DNA of 64,000 nucleotides, taken from an uncultured Lachnospiraceae bacterium (GTDB lineage Bacteria > Bacillota > Clostridia > Lachnospirales > Lachnospiraceae). Positions 1 through 7,974 of this stretch are shown here, piece by piece; the first letter of the stretch is position 1; each line of letters opens with the position of its first letter. The DNA is taken from positions 1-64,000 of the forward strand of contig CANOKL010000013.1 of the NCBI GenBank assembly GCA_947566645.1. Direction: 5' to 3'. The position numbers were made by a program, and so were the translations under genes. The notes under the pieces were generated by a model. The model had not been told where the DNA came from. It searched no databases and saw only the letters and a list, made by a program, of their open reading frames with translations.

Positions 1-104
1 TTTTCAAAGAACAGTTATCGTTCAAAAAGGTCGTACCTTTTGACACCTAAATCATTTTATACTTTTTCCATAAAATTGTCAAGTAACTTTTCGAATATTC
101 AGAG

Positions 105-164
105 CTTACGTTATGGCTCCGAGCCAGTCAGCGAAGTGGCTGGCCCGGGTCTGAACTGTTACAA
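105..164. repeat. Family B palindromic repeat, copy B1
   Basis: Begins with CTTACG, contains a hairpin whose arms are GCCAG and CTGGC around TCAGCGAAGTGG-like sequence, and ends CTGAACTGTTAC. The same frame (TTACG or TCACGG, a variable hairpin, then CTGGG and GAACTGTTAC or CCGTGAATAGTAAC) recurs at about ten other places in the window. It lies just downstream of recX. Its function is not evident from sequence. Confidence 0.6.
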
Positions 165-177
165 TCCATCTAAGCGA

Positions 178-783
178 TTACCGGGATCCATGCACCGCAC
201 TGCACACATCATCATAGGAAAACCCTTTCCGCATCAGATATGCCATAAGCTTCTGCCTCTCTTCATAAGAGGCCTCCTCTGGTACGTAATGGCGCTTCTC
301 CATCAGCTTCCGGATCGCCTGAAGGGAGTCCTCCTCTGCATAGCACTCCTCCATCGCCCTTTCCACATCCCCGTCCGGGATCCCCTTCCCCTTAAGAAGC
401 ATCTGAATCTCCCGTCTACTTTTCTTTTCCTTGCGGCCTTCAATAAAGTTCCTCGCATAGTTCAGGTCATCCACATAGCCGAAGGATTTTACATAGGCAA
501 CCGCCTCATCTATAATATCCCCAGGGTATCCCCCCTGCTTTAATTTCTCTCTCAGCTGTGCCTCGGTACGGCCCATGGCGTTCAAAAGATGCATAGCGCG
601 CAGCTTCGCCCTCTTAACGAGAACCTCTCCCCGGATTTTTTCATAAGTTCCTTCTGAAAGTTCCGCGCCCTCCTCCACATGATAGCGAGACAGCTCGCCC
701 TTGTATAATACAAAAGCGAACTGCCCGTCTATGTACACCTTATATCTTGTCTTCGTCACAGCCTCAGTCTTCGTGACAATCAT
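178..783 (-). CDS. recX: RecX, regulator of RecA
   Basis: A 201-residue protein with the layout of the RecX family: a short N-terminal region followed by three-helix repeats, seen here as RTEAQLREKLKQGGY (about residue 72) and RKEKKSRREIQMLLKGKGIP (about 115). RecX proteins bind RecA filaments and limit or modulate recombinase activity. The gene starts 3 bases after the recA stop on the same strand, so the two are almost certainly co-transcribed under the LexA-controlled recA promoter. Length is within the family range. The identification rests on family resemblance plus the recA linkage. Confidence 0.9.
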   Translation of the reverse strand: MIVTKTEAVTKTRYKVYIDGQFAFVLYKGELSRYHVEEGAELSEGTYEKIRGEVLVKRAKLRAMHLLNAMGRTEAQLREKLKQGGYPGDIIDEAVAYVKSFGYVDDLNYARNFIEGRKEKKSRREIQMLLKGKGIPDGDVERAMEECYAEEDSLQAIRKLMEKRHYVPEEASYEERQKLMAYLMRKGFSYDDVCSAVHGSR

Positions 784-786
784 CTG

Positions 787-1944
787 CTACTCCTCTGCGC
801 TTCCTGCGTCCTCTGCTTCAGTCGTCTCTCCAGCATCCTGGTCTTTCCCGGCATCCTCCTTCGCTGCACTCTTCTCAGCCTTCCGCCCCTTCTTTGCCGG
901 TTTTTCTTCCTTAACCGGCTCCTTTTCCTGCCCGTCAGGGGAGGATCCGTCAAAGTTATAGTGTTCGCGGATCTTCGTATCAAGTGCAGTCATCACTTCT
1001 TCATGTTCTTTTAAGTAGTTCTTAGCATTCTCCCGTCCCTGGCCGATCTTATCTCCATTATAGGAAAACCAGGAGCCGCTCTTATTCACAAGCCCCAGCG
1101 TAACCGCCAGGTCAAGAACATCTCCCTCTCTGGAGATTCCCTTTCCGAACATAATATCAAACTCCGCCTCCTTAAACGGGGGGGCAATCTTATTCTTAAC
1201 CACCTTCACACGGGTTCTGTTCCCGATCATCTCCCCGCTCTGCTTCAGAGTCTCGATCTTCCTGACATCCATACGGATGGATGCATAGAACTTCAGCGCA
1301 CGTCCTCCTGTTGTCGTCTCCGGGTTGCCGAACATCACTCCAACCTTCTCGCGGAGCTGGTTGATGAAGATCACTACGCAGTTGGACTTGCTGATTACCG
1401 GCGTAAGCTTTCTAAGTGCCTGTGACATAAGCCTTGCCTGAAGTCCTACATGAGAATCTCCCATGTCTCCTTCAATCTCCTGACGCGGCACAAGGGCGGC
1501 CACAGAGTCAATTACAATGATGTCCATCGCACCCGAACGGACCATCGTCTCGGCAATCTCAAGGGCCTGGTCTCCGCTGTCCGGCTGCGAGATGTACAAT
1601 TCGTCAATATCTACTCCGATATTCTTCGCATATACAGGGTCAAGCGCGTGCTCCGCGTCAATGAATCCTGCAATGCCGCCTCTCTTCTGGACCTCTGAAA
1701 TCATATGCAGTGCAACCGTCGTCTTACCACTTGATTCCGGTCCATAGACCTCCACGACACGTCCCCTGGGAACTCCCCCGAGTCCAAGCGCAATATCAAG
1801 GCTCAGCGCGCCGGTGGGAATCGTCTCCACCGCGACCTGTGCCGACGGGTCGCCAAGCTTCATAACCGCTCCCTTTCCAAAGTCCTTCTCCAGTTTCGCT
1901 ATCGCAGCGTCTAACGCTTTCTTCTTATCCTCATTACCTGCCAT
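787..1944 (-). CDS. recA: RecA recombinase
   Basis: RecA forms the nucleoprotein filament for homologous recombination and promotes LexA self-cleavage. Visible hallmarks are the Walker A motif GPESSGKTT (about residues 69-77), the [10 protein letters not shown] motif, [12 protein letters not shown] (Walker B) and the loop [17 protein letters not shown]. The protein has 385 residues; the last 50 or so are a charged Lys/Glu/Ala-rich tail, longer than the acidic tail of E. coli RecA. The ATG at 1944 has AAAAGGAGAA just upstream. A consensus LexA box lies at 1966-1979, so induction by DNA damage is expected. recX follows within 3 bases. Confidence 0.98.
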   Translation of the reverse strand: MAGNEDKKKALDAAIAKLEKDFGKGAVMKLGDPSAQVAVETIPTGALSLDIALGLGGVPRGRVVEVYGPESSGKTTVALHMISEVQKRGGIAGFIDAEHALDPVYAKNIGVDIDELYISQPDSGDQALEIAETMVRSGAMDIIVIDSVAALVPRQEIEGDMGDSHVGLQARLMSQALRKLTPVISKSNCVVIFINQLREKVGVMFGNPETTTGGRALKFYASIRMDVRKIETLKQSGEMIGNRTRVKVVKNKIAPPFKEAEFDIMFGKGISREGDVLDLAVTLGLVNKSGSWFSYNGDKIGQGRENAKNYLKEHEEVMTALDTKIREHYNFDGSSPDGQEKEPVKEEKPAKKGRKAEKSAAKEDAGKDQDAGETTEAEDAGSAEE

Positions 1945-1965
1945 CCTAAATTCTCCTTTTCAAAA

Positions 1966-1979
1966 CGAACGAATGTTCG
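1966..1979. promoter_or_regulatory. LexA (SOS) box of recA
   Basis: The sequence CGAACGAATGTTCG matches the Gram-positive LexA consensus CGAAC-N4-GTTCG with perfect half sites. It lies 22 bases upstream of the recA start, between the promoter and the ribosome binding site, where bound LexA would block transcription. Confidence 0.9.
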
Positions 1980-1991
1980 TTGCATGTTATT

Positions 1992-2020
1992 ATAGTATTA
2001 TACTTGTTCCAAATTGTCAA
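1992..2020 (-). promoter_or_regulatory. Putative recA promoter
   Basis: On the minus strand a perfect TTGACA (2015-2020) is followed 17 bases later by TACTAT (1992-1997). Two TATAAT hexamers are also present, at 1997-2002 and 1989-1994, but at less favourable spacing (12 and 20). The LexA box lies just downstream. The -35 is clear; which -10 is used is uncertain. Confidence 0.55.
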
Positions 2021-2249
2021 TAGCAAAATAAGGAAAAAAAGATTATAAATAATTACCCTCAGTAGATTAACTCTAACATGCCCCGGACTGATTCGTCAAG
2101 ATTCGGAAAATAAAATTTGATTTCTTTTGTATTTTGGGGTATTATAATTGTTACCAGGAAACCGCCTGAAAGATCATTGCATGATATCAGGCATTTTCTG
2201 TCATAAACAGGGGAAATATATATATGGAAATATATAAAGGGGAATATAT

Positions 2250-2885
2250 ATGAAGAAAAAAAATTATTACGACATATTAGGGGTGTCTGTAAAAGCCACT
2301 GACGCTGAGATAACCGCAGCGAAAAATGCGCTCGCCAAAAAGTACCATCCCGATGCCAATATGAGGGACGGCATTGACACGACGGAGCTGATGCAGGAGA
2401 TTCTGGAAGCCTATGCCATACTCTCTGACCCGTCAAAGCGTGCAGAGTATGACCGGGATCTTACCGGCAGAAAGCCCGTCATGCAGACCTATGACCTGAA
2501 ACATGCCAACGAAGATGCTGCCTCCGGGGAGACCGGTTTTGTCGTCTACTGGAAGGCCTCCAATGAGTTGTATGACATCATTGCAGAGAGCGACCAGCTG
2601 GCACGGCAGAAGGATGCCACCAGCCGCATGGCACAGCTTGCCATGCAGGCCCTCCCTTATATCCTTCTGTTAAGAGAGGCGCAGATTCCTGAGCGCTACT
2701 GGCTTCCTGATATCATGAACTGGCTTTTGTTTGCCTGGTACAAGAACAGGAATTATACAACCGATTATCTTCTGACCCTCTACGACGAACACACAAGGAA
2801 GGATATGCCCATGGTAGCAGGACTTAAGCTTAAGAACCGATCCATCCGGTACGAGCACTCAGTAAAAAGACTGATGAAATACTAA
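2250..2885 (+). CDS. DnaJ-domain protein
   Basis: A 211-residue protein with an N-terminal J domain (about residues 5-70) that includes the HPD tripeptide in KKYHPDAN, which stimulates the ATPase of DnaK-type chaperones. The Gly/Phe region, zinc-finger repeats and C-terminal substrate domain of true DnaJ are absent. The remaining 140 residues are mostly helical and match nothing I recognise. It is therefore a specialised J-domain co-chaperone, not DnaJ itself. The ATG at 2250 follows AAAGGGGAA. It stands alone, divergent from recA. Confidence 0.85.
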   Translation: MKKKNYYDILGVSVKATDAEITAAKNALAKKYHPDANMRDGIDTTELMQEILEAYAILSDPSKRAEYDRDLTGRKPVMQTYDLKHANEDAASGETGFVVYWKASNELYDIIAESDQLARQKDATSRMAQLAMQALPYILLLREAQIPERYWLPDIMNWLLFAWYKNRNYTTDYLLTLYDEHTRKDMPMVAGLKLKNRSIRYEHSVKRLMKY

Positions 2886-2956
2886 GCTTCCATTCACACA
2901 TTCACAGTCCTCACATATTATGTAGTGTAAATATAATCTATATGGAGGACATTAAC

Positions 2957-3208
2957 ATGAGTGATTTAAGCGCTACAAACTGTGGATGCGGATGTGATTC
3001 AGCAATGGGAAGAGGAGACTGCGGATGCGGTTTCGGCGGAAATAACAGCTGCCTGTGGATTATCCTGCTCCTTATCTTCTGCGGCGGATGCGGCGGAGGA
3101 ATGGACAGAGGCGGATGTGGATGCGGAAATGACAGCTGCCTGTGGATCATCCTGCTTCTGATCTTCTGCGGCGGATGCAACTTCGGCGGATGCGGATGCG
3201 ACTGCTAA
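2957..3208 (+). CDS. Gly/Cys-rich small membrane protein with internal duplication
   Basis: The ATG at 2957 is chosen over the in-frame ATG at 2942 because GGAGG (2944-2948) is ideally spaced for it; the product has 83 residues. It contains two near-identical units: a Cys/Gly-rich stretch, then SCLWIILLLIFCGG, a hydrophobic segment of roughly membrane-spanning length, each followed by GGC or CGC runs. The layout resembles the short Gly/Cys-rich, single-helix proteins common in spore-formers (YjcZ-like or 'high-cysteine' proteins), but that is resemblance only. The role is unknown; spore-coat or membrane association is a guess. Confidence 0.75.
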   Translation: MSDLSATNCGCGCDSAMGRGDCGCGFGGNNSCLWIILLLIFCGGCGGGMDRGGCGCGNDSCLWIILLLIFCGGCNFGGCGCDC

Positions 3209-3219
3209 TCATACCATTA

Positions 3220-3244
3220 GGGCGGAGTGTTTTTCACTCCGCCC
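3220..3244. terminator. Hairpin between convergent small genes
   Basis: A perfect 10-bp stem GGGCGGAGTG / CACTCCGCCC around TTTTT lies 11 bases after the stop of the Gly/Cys-rich gene and overlaps the 3' end of the opposing 50-residue gene. There is no strong T-tract, so termination is probable but not certain. Confidence 0.55.
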
Positions 3245-3386
3245 TTCCCATTGCCTTCTTATATTCTTCCATATAAACATTACGTTCTTCTGTCCTTTTT
3301 TCGTCTTCCTCTCTCCGCCTTCCAAGCATACAGTCCTCATCCACCTCGTATACTGCTGTTCCATCAATAATTAGTTTTCTTTTCAT
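3234..3386 (-). CDS. Small charged protein of unknown function
   Basis: A 50-residue reading frame starting MKRKLIIDGTAVYEVDEDC, preceded by AAAGGAG at correct spacing. That argues for the ATG at 3386 rather than the longer frame starting at 3428. It is rich in Lys, Arg and Glu after residue 20. I recognise no domain. Its 3' end overlaps the hairpin at 3220-3244. The clear ribosome binding site is the main evidence that it is translated. Confidence 0.6.
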   Translation of the reverse strand: MKRKLIIDGTAVYEVDEDCMLGRRREEDEKRTEERNVYMEEYKKAMGRAE

Positions 3387-3529
3387 TTTAATACTCCTTT
3401 TTACTAGTATGAATTTTGAAGCAGTCATTATCTGCCGTGCAATATATTCACATATTTAGAGTATGAACATTTTTCATAAATTCCATTCTTTTTACATATA
3501 TATTTACAACGTAATCTTAAGGAGTGCTT

Positions 3530-3937
3530 ATGGAACACAAACCGCCAAGACCAATGACACCCTTCGATAATATGGTAACGCCGCCCTTTCTCTATACACT
3601 AAAACTGATGCTTCCATACACTCCGCCTTCTACACAGCGTATGCTCGGCATCTATATTAAATTTCTGGAGCTTCGTTATACACTTTCACATTTTAACGGC
3701 TTCGGGAATGCCGATTCATCCAGGCTTTTCGATCTGCTCAAGGATTATATGGGGCCAGAAGAACAGGAAATGATGGAACAGATGGAGATGATGATGAATA
3801 TGATGGAAATGATGCAGGGGCAGCCCGATATGCCGGATATGTCAGATTTCTTAGGCGGAATGTTCGGCGGCACGCCCCACACGCCGGATTCCGGCACACA
3901 AAATGACTTACAGAAAGGAGATGATACCGATGAATGA
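3530..3937 (+). CDS. Unknown protein with Met-rich C-terminal region
   Basis: A 135-residue protein. The ATG at 3530 is five bases after AGGAG (3520-3524) and is preferred to the in-frame GTG at 3524. The N-terminal half is helical and includes PPFLYTLKLMLPYTPPSTQR. Residues from about 80 are very rich in Met, Glu and Gln, then turn Gly/Pro/Asp-rich. It overlaps the next gene by 8 bases, so the two products are probably made together and may interact. No family recognised. Confidence 0.7.
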   Translation: MEHKPPRPMTPFDNMVTPPFLYTLKLMLPYTPPSTQRMLGIYIKFLELRYTLSHFNGFGNADSSRLFDLLKDYMGPEEQEMMEQMEMMMNMMEMMQGQPDMPDMSDFLGGMFGGTPHTPDSGTQNDLQKGDDTDE

Positions 3938-4208
3938 ATGGCTGAACCACCCTTCCATGAAAAATATGGATCCAGTGAAACTGGAACTGATCCGGAATGC
4001 AGCAAAAAGAACTGAGGGAAAAAGCGGCAGATCCCTTGCGCCTGTTATGATGGCGCTGATCACCGGAGCCCAGAAAAACGGAATCCGCTTCACCCCGGAG
4101 GAGATGTCAATGGTTATCTCAATTCTAAAAGAAGGAAAATCAAAGGAAGAACAAGAGCAGATTGAAAACATGGTCAGTATGGTCATGTCTTATGCAAAAA
4201 GAAAATAA
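3930..4208 (+). CDS. Unknown small helical protein
   Basis: A 92-residue protein starting MNEWLNHPSMKNMDPVKLEL. The start at 3930 is nine bases after AAGGAG (3915-3920); the upstream in-frame ATG at 3921 abuts that site and is unlikely. It overlaps the preceding gene. The sequence is predicted all-helical, with a central block ALITGAQKNGIRFTPEEMSM. Function unknown; translational coupling with its neighbour suggests a shared role. Confidence 0.7.
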   Translation: MNEWLNHPSMKNMDPVKLELIRNAAKRTEGKSGRSLAPVMMALITGAQKNGIRFTPEEMSMVISILKEGKSKEEQEQIENMVSMVMSYAKRK

Positions 4209-4267
4209 GATGACAGCCTGTGCAGTGAAAACCCCCGATTCGCCGGGACAGACCCTGCACAGGCCTG

Positions 4268-4351
4268 TTTACAAGAAGCGCGGCACTTCCCGTCCGGGAA
4301 CTGCACAATTTTACAAGAAGCGCGGCGCTTCCCGTCCGGAAGCCGCACAAT
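4268..4351. repeat. Two-copy 42-bp tandem repeat
   Basis: Copies at 4268-4309 and 4310-4351 both begin TTTACAAGAAGCGCGGC and carry a short inverted repeat (TTCCCGTCCGGGAA in copy 1). Copy 2 has drifted at a few positions. The array ends on the first base of the stop codon of the thioesterase gene. Confidence 0.75.
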
Positions 4352-4824
4352 TAATGGGCAAACTGGCGTGCTTCCATAAGTCTCGCTTCTTTGCGTTTTC
4401 TTGCCCGTTCCCACTTTGCCTTCTCCTCTTTTGTCTCGGGAGACAGTCCTGGCACAGGCGCAGGCCGGTCATTCTCATCAAGCGCAACCATAGTAAAATA
4501 GGCATGGTTGATGTGTGTCCGCTCCCCGTCCAGTGCCTCCACAAAACTGTCTACTTCTACCTCCATGGAGGTTCTTCCCGTATAAGTCATCCGTCCCACA
4601 ATCACAATTACATCCTTCTGATATGCTCCCTTAAAAAATCGCAGATTATCCACGGAAAGCGTCACCACATTCCTGTGTGTATGACGCTTCGCCACCAGCG
4701 CAGCCACCTCATCCATCCACTGCATAAGAATCCCACCGAACAGGCGCTCAGCCCCATTCAAATGGTTCGGTCTTACAATATGCACAGTCTCCACAACCGA
4801 CTCTGAAACCCTTCTCTTTTCCAA
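4351..4824 (-). CDS. Acyl-CoA thioesterase, hotdog fold (YciA/BACH type)
   Basis: A 157-residue single hotdog domain expected to hydrolyse acyl-CoA esters in the cytoplasm. Family signs are NHLNGAERLFGGILMQWMDE, with the Asp/Glu region near residue 38, followed by VDNLRFFKGAY and the strand GRTSMEVEVDSFVEAL. The last 25 residues are a charged Lys/Arg/Glu tail. The start is preceded by AGGAGAGA. Substrate chain length cannot be told from sequence. Transcription converges with the 3930 gene across the 42-bp tandem repeat. Confidence 0.85.
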   Translation of the reverse strand: MEKRRVSESVVETVHIVRPNHLNGAERLFGGILMQWMDEVAALVAKRHTHRNVVTLSVDNLRFFKGAYQKDVIVIVGRMTYTGRTSMEVEVDSFVEALDGERTHINHAYFTMVALDENDRPAPVPGLSPETKEEKAKWERARKRKEARLMEARQFAH

Positions 4825-4928
4825 TTGCTCTCTCCTGTATCATTTAATTTGCTCAATGCAGTAGTATTATATCACAAAATCTGCTATACTAAAACTGGTT
4901 TAAATACAAAGGGAGTGAATCATAACAT

Positions 4929-5666
4929 ATGAGAAATATTTTATTTACCATAGAATACGACGGAAGCCGCTATCAGGGACTCATGCGCCCGGGAAAAGCA
5001 GACTCTGCCGGCACAGTTTCCGCAAAGATTATGGATGTACTGCAAAAGATGACCGGGGAAACCTCCATTGAGATCCACTACGGATGCCGCACCGAACCCG
5101 GGGTACATGCTTATGCACAGGTTGCCAACTTCAAAACCGGAACCGATATGGACGTAGCAGACATCAGGCATTACCTGAACCGCTATCTCCCCATGGACAT
5201 CGCCGTCACCAGCGTCCGGGAGGCCGCAACACGCTTCCATGCACAGCTCGCCGCAACAGCAAGGACATACGTATACCGCATGTCTATTTCCGATGTGCCC
5301 AGCATCTTTGACCGCAGGCATACCTACCACTGCTTCAAGGTTCCTGACAAAAAAGCAATGCAGGAGGCTGCCCTTCTTCTCACCGGCACCCATGACTTTA
5401 AAAACTTTTCAGACACCAGAACCTCCAAATCCACTGTCCGGGAGATCTACGGCATAGATATCTACAGCAGCGGCGAAGAGATGCAGATTCTCCTGGATGC
5501 CGACGATTTTCTCTACAATATGGCAAGAATGCTCATCGGAACACTGCTTGACATCGGATTCGGAGTCCGGAAAAAAGAAGACATCCCCGAGATCTTTAAC
5601 GGAACACAGACCTCCAGTCCGCCATGCGATCCAAAAGGCTTATACTTACAGGAAATATCTTATTAG
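4929..5666 (+). CDS. TruA-like pseudouridine synthase paralogue with catalytic Asp replaced by Glu
   Basis: A 245-residue protein with the TruA fold along its whole length, from LFTIEYDGSRYQG at the N-terminus to FLYNMARMLIGTLLDIGFG near the C-terminus. TruA converts U38-U40 of tRNA anticodon arms to pseudouridine using an aspartate in GRTDAGVHA. Here the motif reads CRTEPGVHA, with Glu at residue 56 (codon GAA at 5094-5096). The N-terminal GWQ motif is also altered. The gene is otherwise intact with a GGGAG site upstream. It may be inactive, act as an RNA binder, or use the Glu. A canonical truA is expected elsewhere in the genome, as usual in Firmicutes. Confidence 0.8.
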   Translation: MRNILFTIEYDGSRYQGLMRPGKADSAGTVSAKIMDVLQKMTGETSIEIHYGCRTEPGVHAYAQVANFKTGTDMDVADIRHYLNRYLPMDIAVTSVREAATRFHAQLAATARTYVYRMSISDVPSIFDRRHTYHCFKVPDKKAMQEAALLLTGTHDFKNFSDTRTSKSTVREIYGIDIYSSGEEMQILLDADDFLYNMARMLIGTLLDIGFGVRKKEDIPEIFNGTQTSSPPCDPKGLYLQEISY

Positions 5667-5670
5667 ACCA

Positions 5671-5712
5671 AATCTGGGACGGGGCAATTTTAAAATTGCC
5701 CCGTCCCAGATT
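5671..5712. repeat. Family A palindrome, copy A1 (likely bidirectional terminator)
   Basis: A perfect 42-bp palindrome with 21-bp arms: AATCTGGGACGGGGCAATTT then T, mirrored. It lies 4 bases after the stop of the TruA-like gene and overlaps the stop of the opposing HD gene. The centre is AATTTTAAAATT, differing from the ATTTTTAAAAAT centre of most copies in both arms at once. At 5713-5733 it continues into sequence reading GGGACAGGTCATTTTTAA on the other strand, which recurs beside copy A4. Confidence 0.85.
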
Positions 5713-6286
5713 AAAAATGACCTGTCCCATTTTGCGATATTTTATTCCTTGTATCTTCTTCGACTGCTTTACGAAGCTCTGCAAGATACGGAAAGGCCTT
5801 TGCCTGTTCCTGTCCGTACTGGAGCTGCAGGTCGTATTCCAGAGGGAGCCATGTGTCTATAGATGCCTCGTTATGCTGGATTACTGCCTCCATCTTGTCA
5901 AGTGCGTGTACCAGCTTTGCTTCTTCCGTCTTATTTTCGTCTAACTCCCGGAACATTTCCAGAAGCTCTTTTTCGTACTCCTCTGGCAGCATGGAGGCCG
6001 CCTTTTTGATCCCTTCATCTTCTGCCTCCCTGTGGCAGTCCTTTTTCTCAAAGCAGGGAATATCGCCTGTTACTGCTTCTCCGAGATCATGAAAGAGACA
6101 CAGCCTCATGACATGATCCATATTAAGCCCGGGAAATTCATCCTTCACAAGCCATGCAAACATGCACAGCCTGCAGGTGTGCTCTGCCACACTCTCACGC
6201 CTGCCGTCGGAGGTCCAGGAGTGTCTTGTATTGCACTTAAGTTTTTCTGCCAGTCCCATAAAGTCAAGCAATGTTCTTACATCCAT
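5711..6286 (-). CDS. HD-domain phosphohydrolase (HDDC2 / YfbR-like)
   Basis: A 191-residue protein with the metal-binding pattern of HD hydrolases: SVAEHTCR (His at about residue 36), LFHDLGEA (the HD pair at about 65-66) and a later Asp in HALDKMEAVIQ. This arrangement fits the HDDC2/YfbR group, which includes 5'-deoxynucleotidases; the substrate here is inferred, not shown. The last six residues (NGTGHF) and the stop codon fall in family A repeat sequence, so the C-terminus has probably been rewritten by that repeat. Confidence 0.8.
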   Translation of the reverse strand: MDVRTLLDFMGLAEKLKCNTRHSWTSDGRRESVAEHTCRLCMFAWLVKDEFPGLNMDHVMRLCLFHDLGEAVTGDIPCFEKKDCHREAEDEGIKKAASMLPEEYEKELLEMFRELDENKTEEAKLVHALDKMEAVIQHNEASIDTWLPLEYDLQLQYGQEQAKAFPYLAELRKAVEEDTRNKISQNGTGHF

Positions 6287-6333
6287 GATCTTTTATCCTT
6301 TCTCCGTCCCAAAAGGTATGAAAAAATCATATC

Positions 6334-6738
6334 CTAACCCTCCAGGATTTTTACGTAAAACCTACGGTTTCTCGGCCCGTCAAATTCACAGAAATATAAG
6401 TCCTGCCAGATTCCCAGAACTAACTCGCCGCCGCTTATGATCATTGTCTGGGACGGTCCGAAACAGCTTGTCTTAATGTGGGCGTGAGAGTTCCCTTCCG
6501 CATGTCGGTAGCGCGGATGATTCGTAGGAAATGCTTCTTCCATCTTCATCAGAATATCGTGTACAACGTCTGGATCTGCGTTCTCATTGATCGTAAATCC
6601 CGCTGTGGTGTGCGGGGAAAATACGACAACAATTCCGTCCCTCACTTTGCTCTTTGCAATGTCCTCACGGACCATGTCCGTTACTTTGGACATCTGCTGT
6701 GCTCCTCTTGTTGCAATGTGGTGTTCATACAAATTCAT
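6334..6738 (-). CDS. YjbQ family protein (UPF0047)
   Basis: A 134-residue protein carrying the family signatures HTTAGFTINENADP (about residues 43-56), EGNSHAHIK and LGIWQDLYFCEFDGPRNR. Members can supply weak thiamin-phosphate synthase activity, hence the name 'secondary thiamine-phosphate synthase', but their true cellular role is unsettled. Its ATG overlaps the TGA of the patatin-like gene by 4 bases, implying translational coupling. Confidence 0.9.
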   Translation of the reverse strand: MNLYEHHIATRGAQQMSKVTDMVREDIAKSKVRDGIVVVFSPHTTAGFTINENADPDVVHDILMKMEEAFPTNHPRYRHAEGNSHAHIKTSCFGPSQTMIISGGELVLGIWQDLYFCEFDGPRNRRFYVKILEG

Positions 6739-7601
6739 AATGTTCCTCCTTCCAGATATTTCATAAGCCCGTCATATTCCCGTTTCATCAGGCAGTATCC
6801 ATGCTCATAAAAATTCATCAGCATATCATAGTCCTTCTCAAGCCGGGATACCGTTGGAATAAGCGGCCTCAGGACATAGATTCTCCCCTCCTTTTCCAAC
6901 CGCTCAATCTGTCCCATCTGCCAGTTATATTTTGCATTTCTCCGTATGGTTGTCCTGACAAGCTCCGGGTAAGACCGGTACGCCCTCTGATACATCCGGG
7001 TCATCATCTTTGTCACCGGCTTTTTCCGATAACCCGGATTCCTCGTAAGGATGATAACAATTTTGTCATTTCCCTTTCTTAACGCCCGCCCGACAGGGAC
7101 AGAATCTGCCAGTCCGCCGTCCAGGTATGGGATATCATCCAGATTTACCATTGGTGATACAAGCGGCATGCTGCTGGAGGCGCGGCACAGCTTCATCAGC
7201 CTCTCCCTGTCATGATCCTCTGTCATATATTCGGCCTTCCCCGTCTCACAGTTCGTTGTAACAATCTCACATTCCATGTCTGATGCAAAATAAGTGTCAT
7301 AATCAAAAGGAAAGATCTCATTGGGATACTTGTCAAATACCATATCCATGTCTAAAATGCTCTTCTCTCTGACAAATCTGGTAAATCCATAGTAATAGCT
7401 GTATTCCTTCTCTTTATGGATCATACAGTCTCTCGTCCTTCCAATCTGCCTTGACACATAGTCTACCCCGTTACAGGATCCCGCTGACACACCTATCACA
7501 TGAGACAGATAGACATCCTTTTCCATCAGATAGTCCAGTACCCCTGATGTAAAGACGCCTCTTGTTGCTCCGCCCTCAAGTACCATTGTTGCATTTATCA
7601 T
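6735..7601 (-). CDS. Patatin-like phospholipase (YjjU-type)
   Basis: A 288-residue lipid acyl hydrolase of the patatin family. Visible are the oxyanion motif GGATRGVFTSG (residues 10-20), the nucleophile elbow GVSAGS (Ser at about 40) and the Asp motif YLDGGLADSVP (about 160), together forming the Ser-Asp dyad. There is no signal peptide or membrane helix, so it is probably cytoplasmic and acts on membrane lipid or acyl esters. The start is preceded by GAAAGGGGA. It is the first gene of a pair with yjbQ. Confidence 0.88.
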   Translation of the reverse strand: MINATMVLEGGATRGVFTSGVLDYLMEKDVYLSHVIGVSAGSCNGVDYVSRQIGRTRDCMIHKEKEYSYYYGFTRFVREKSILDMDMVFDKYPNEIFPFDYDTYFASDMECEIVTTNCETGKAEYMTEDHDRERLMKLCRASSSMPLVSPMVNLDDIPYLDGGLADSVPVGRALRKGNDKIVIILTRNPGYRKKPVTKMMTRMYQRAYRSYPELVRTTIRRNAKYNWQMGQIERLEKEGRIYVLRPLIPTVSRLEKDYDMLMNFYEHGYCLMKREYDGLMKYLEGGTL

Positions 7602-7671
7602 AACCTGCTATCCCCTTTCTGCATCTGCTGTCACATTTTACTTAAGAATCGTTTTCTTACGACCATTAGAT

Positions 7672-7751
7672 GTAACAGTTCAGATACCTTCACTCCTGAA
7701 TCATGTTCTCACGGCCAGCGCAGCAAGTGCGCAGACCTGTATGAACTGTTA
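7672..7751. repeat. Family B palindromic repeat, copy B2
   Basis: Bounded by inverted ends TAACAGTTCA and TGAACTGTTA. Inside is TTCTCACGG followed by a GCGCA-rich variable hairpin. This and the next two copies fill the 460-base gap between the patatin-like gene and the ABC-F gene, where no coding sequence is seen. Confidence 0.7.
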
Positions 7752-7820
7752 TCATTATATACCAAATTCCCCGGATATGCATTATTCATCTTGCCTTTTC
7801 TTTCTTTATTTGGTAGTATA

Positions 7821-7966
7821 GTTACTATTCACGGACTAACCGTCCGCTCATAGTAACGCATCCAGCCCATTTAAAGTCGCTTTCAGCGAGGGGCCGGATG
7901 CCGGATACCACCACTTGATCGGCCCGGATGCCGTGCAGCGGGGTGCACGGCCCCGTGAATAGTAAC
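7821..7966. repeat. Family B palindromic repeat, copy B3 (perfect 14-bp terminal inverted repeats)
   Basis: Starts GTTACTATTCACGG (7821-7834) and ends CCGTGAATAGTAAC (7953-7966), a perfect 14-bp inverted pair. The 118-bp interior contains GGCCGGATGCC- and GCCGTGCAGCGG-type hairpins, so it could fold as one large stem with branched arms. It has MITE-like architecture but no obvious target-site duplication was identified. Confidence 0.75.
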
Positions 7967-7974
7967 GTAGTATA

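Noticed and set aside
4162..4806. Long plus-strand frame of 214 codons
   Set aside because: It is antisense to the thioesterase gene, runs through the tandem repeat, and has no ribosome site or domain.
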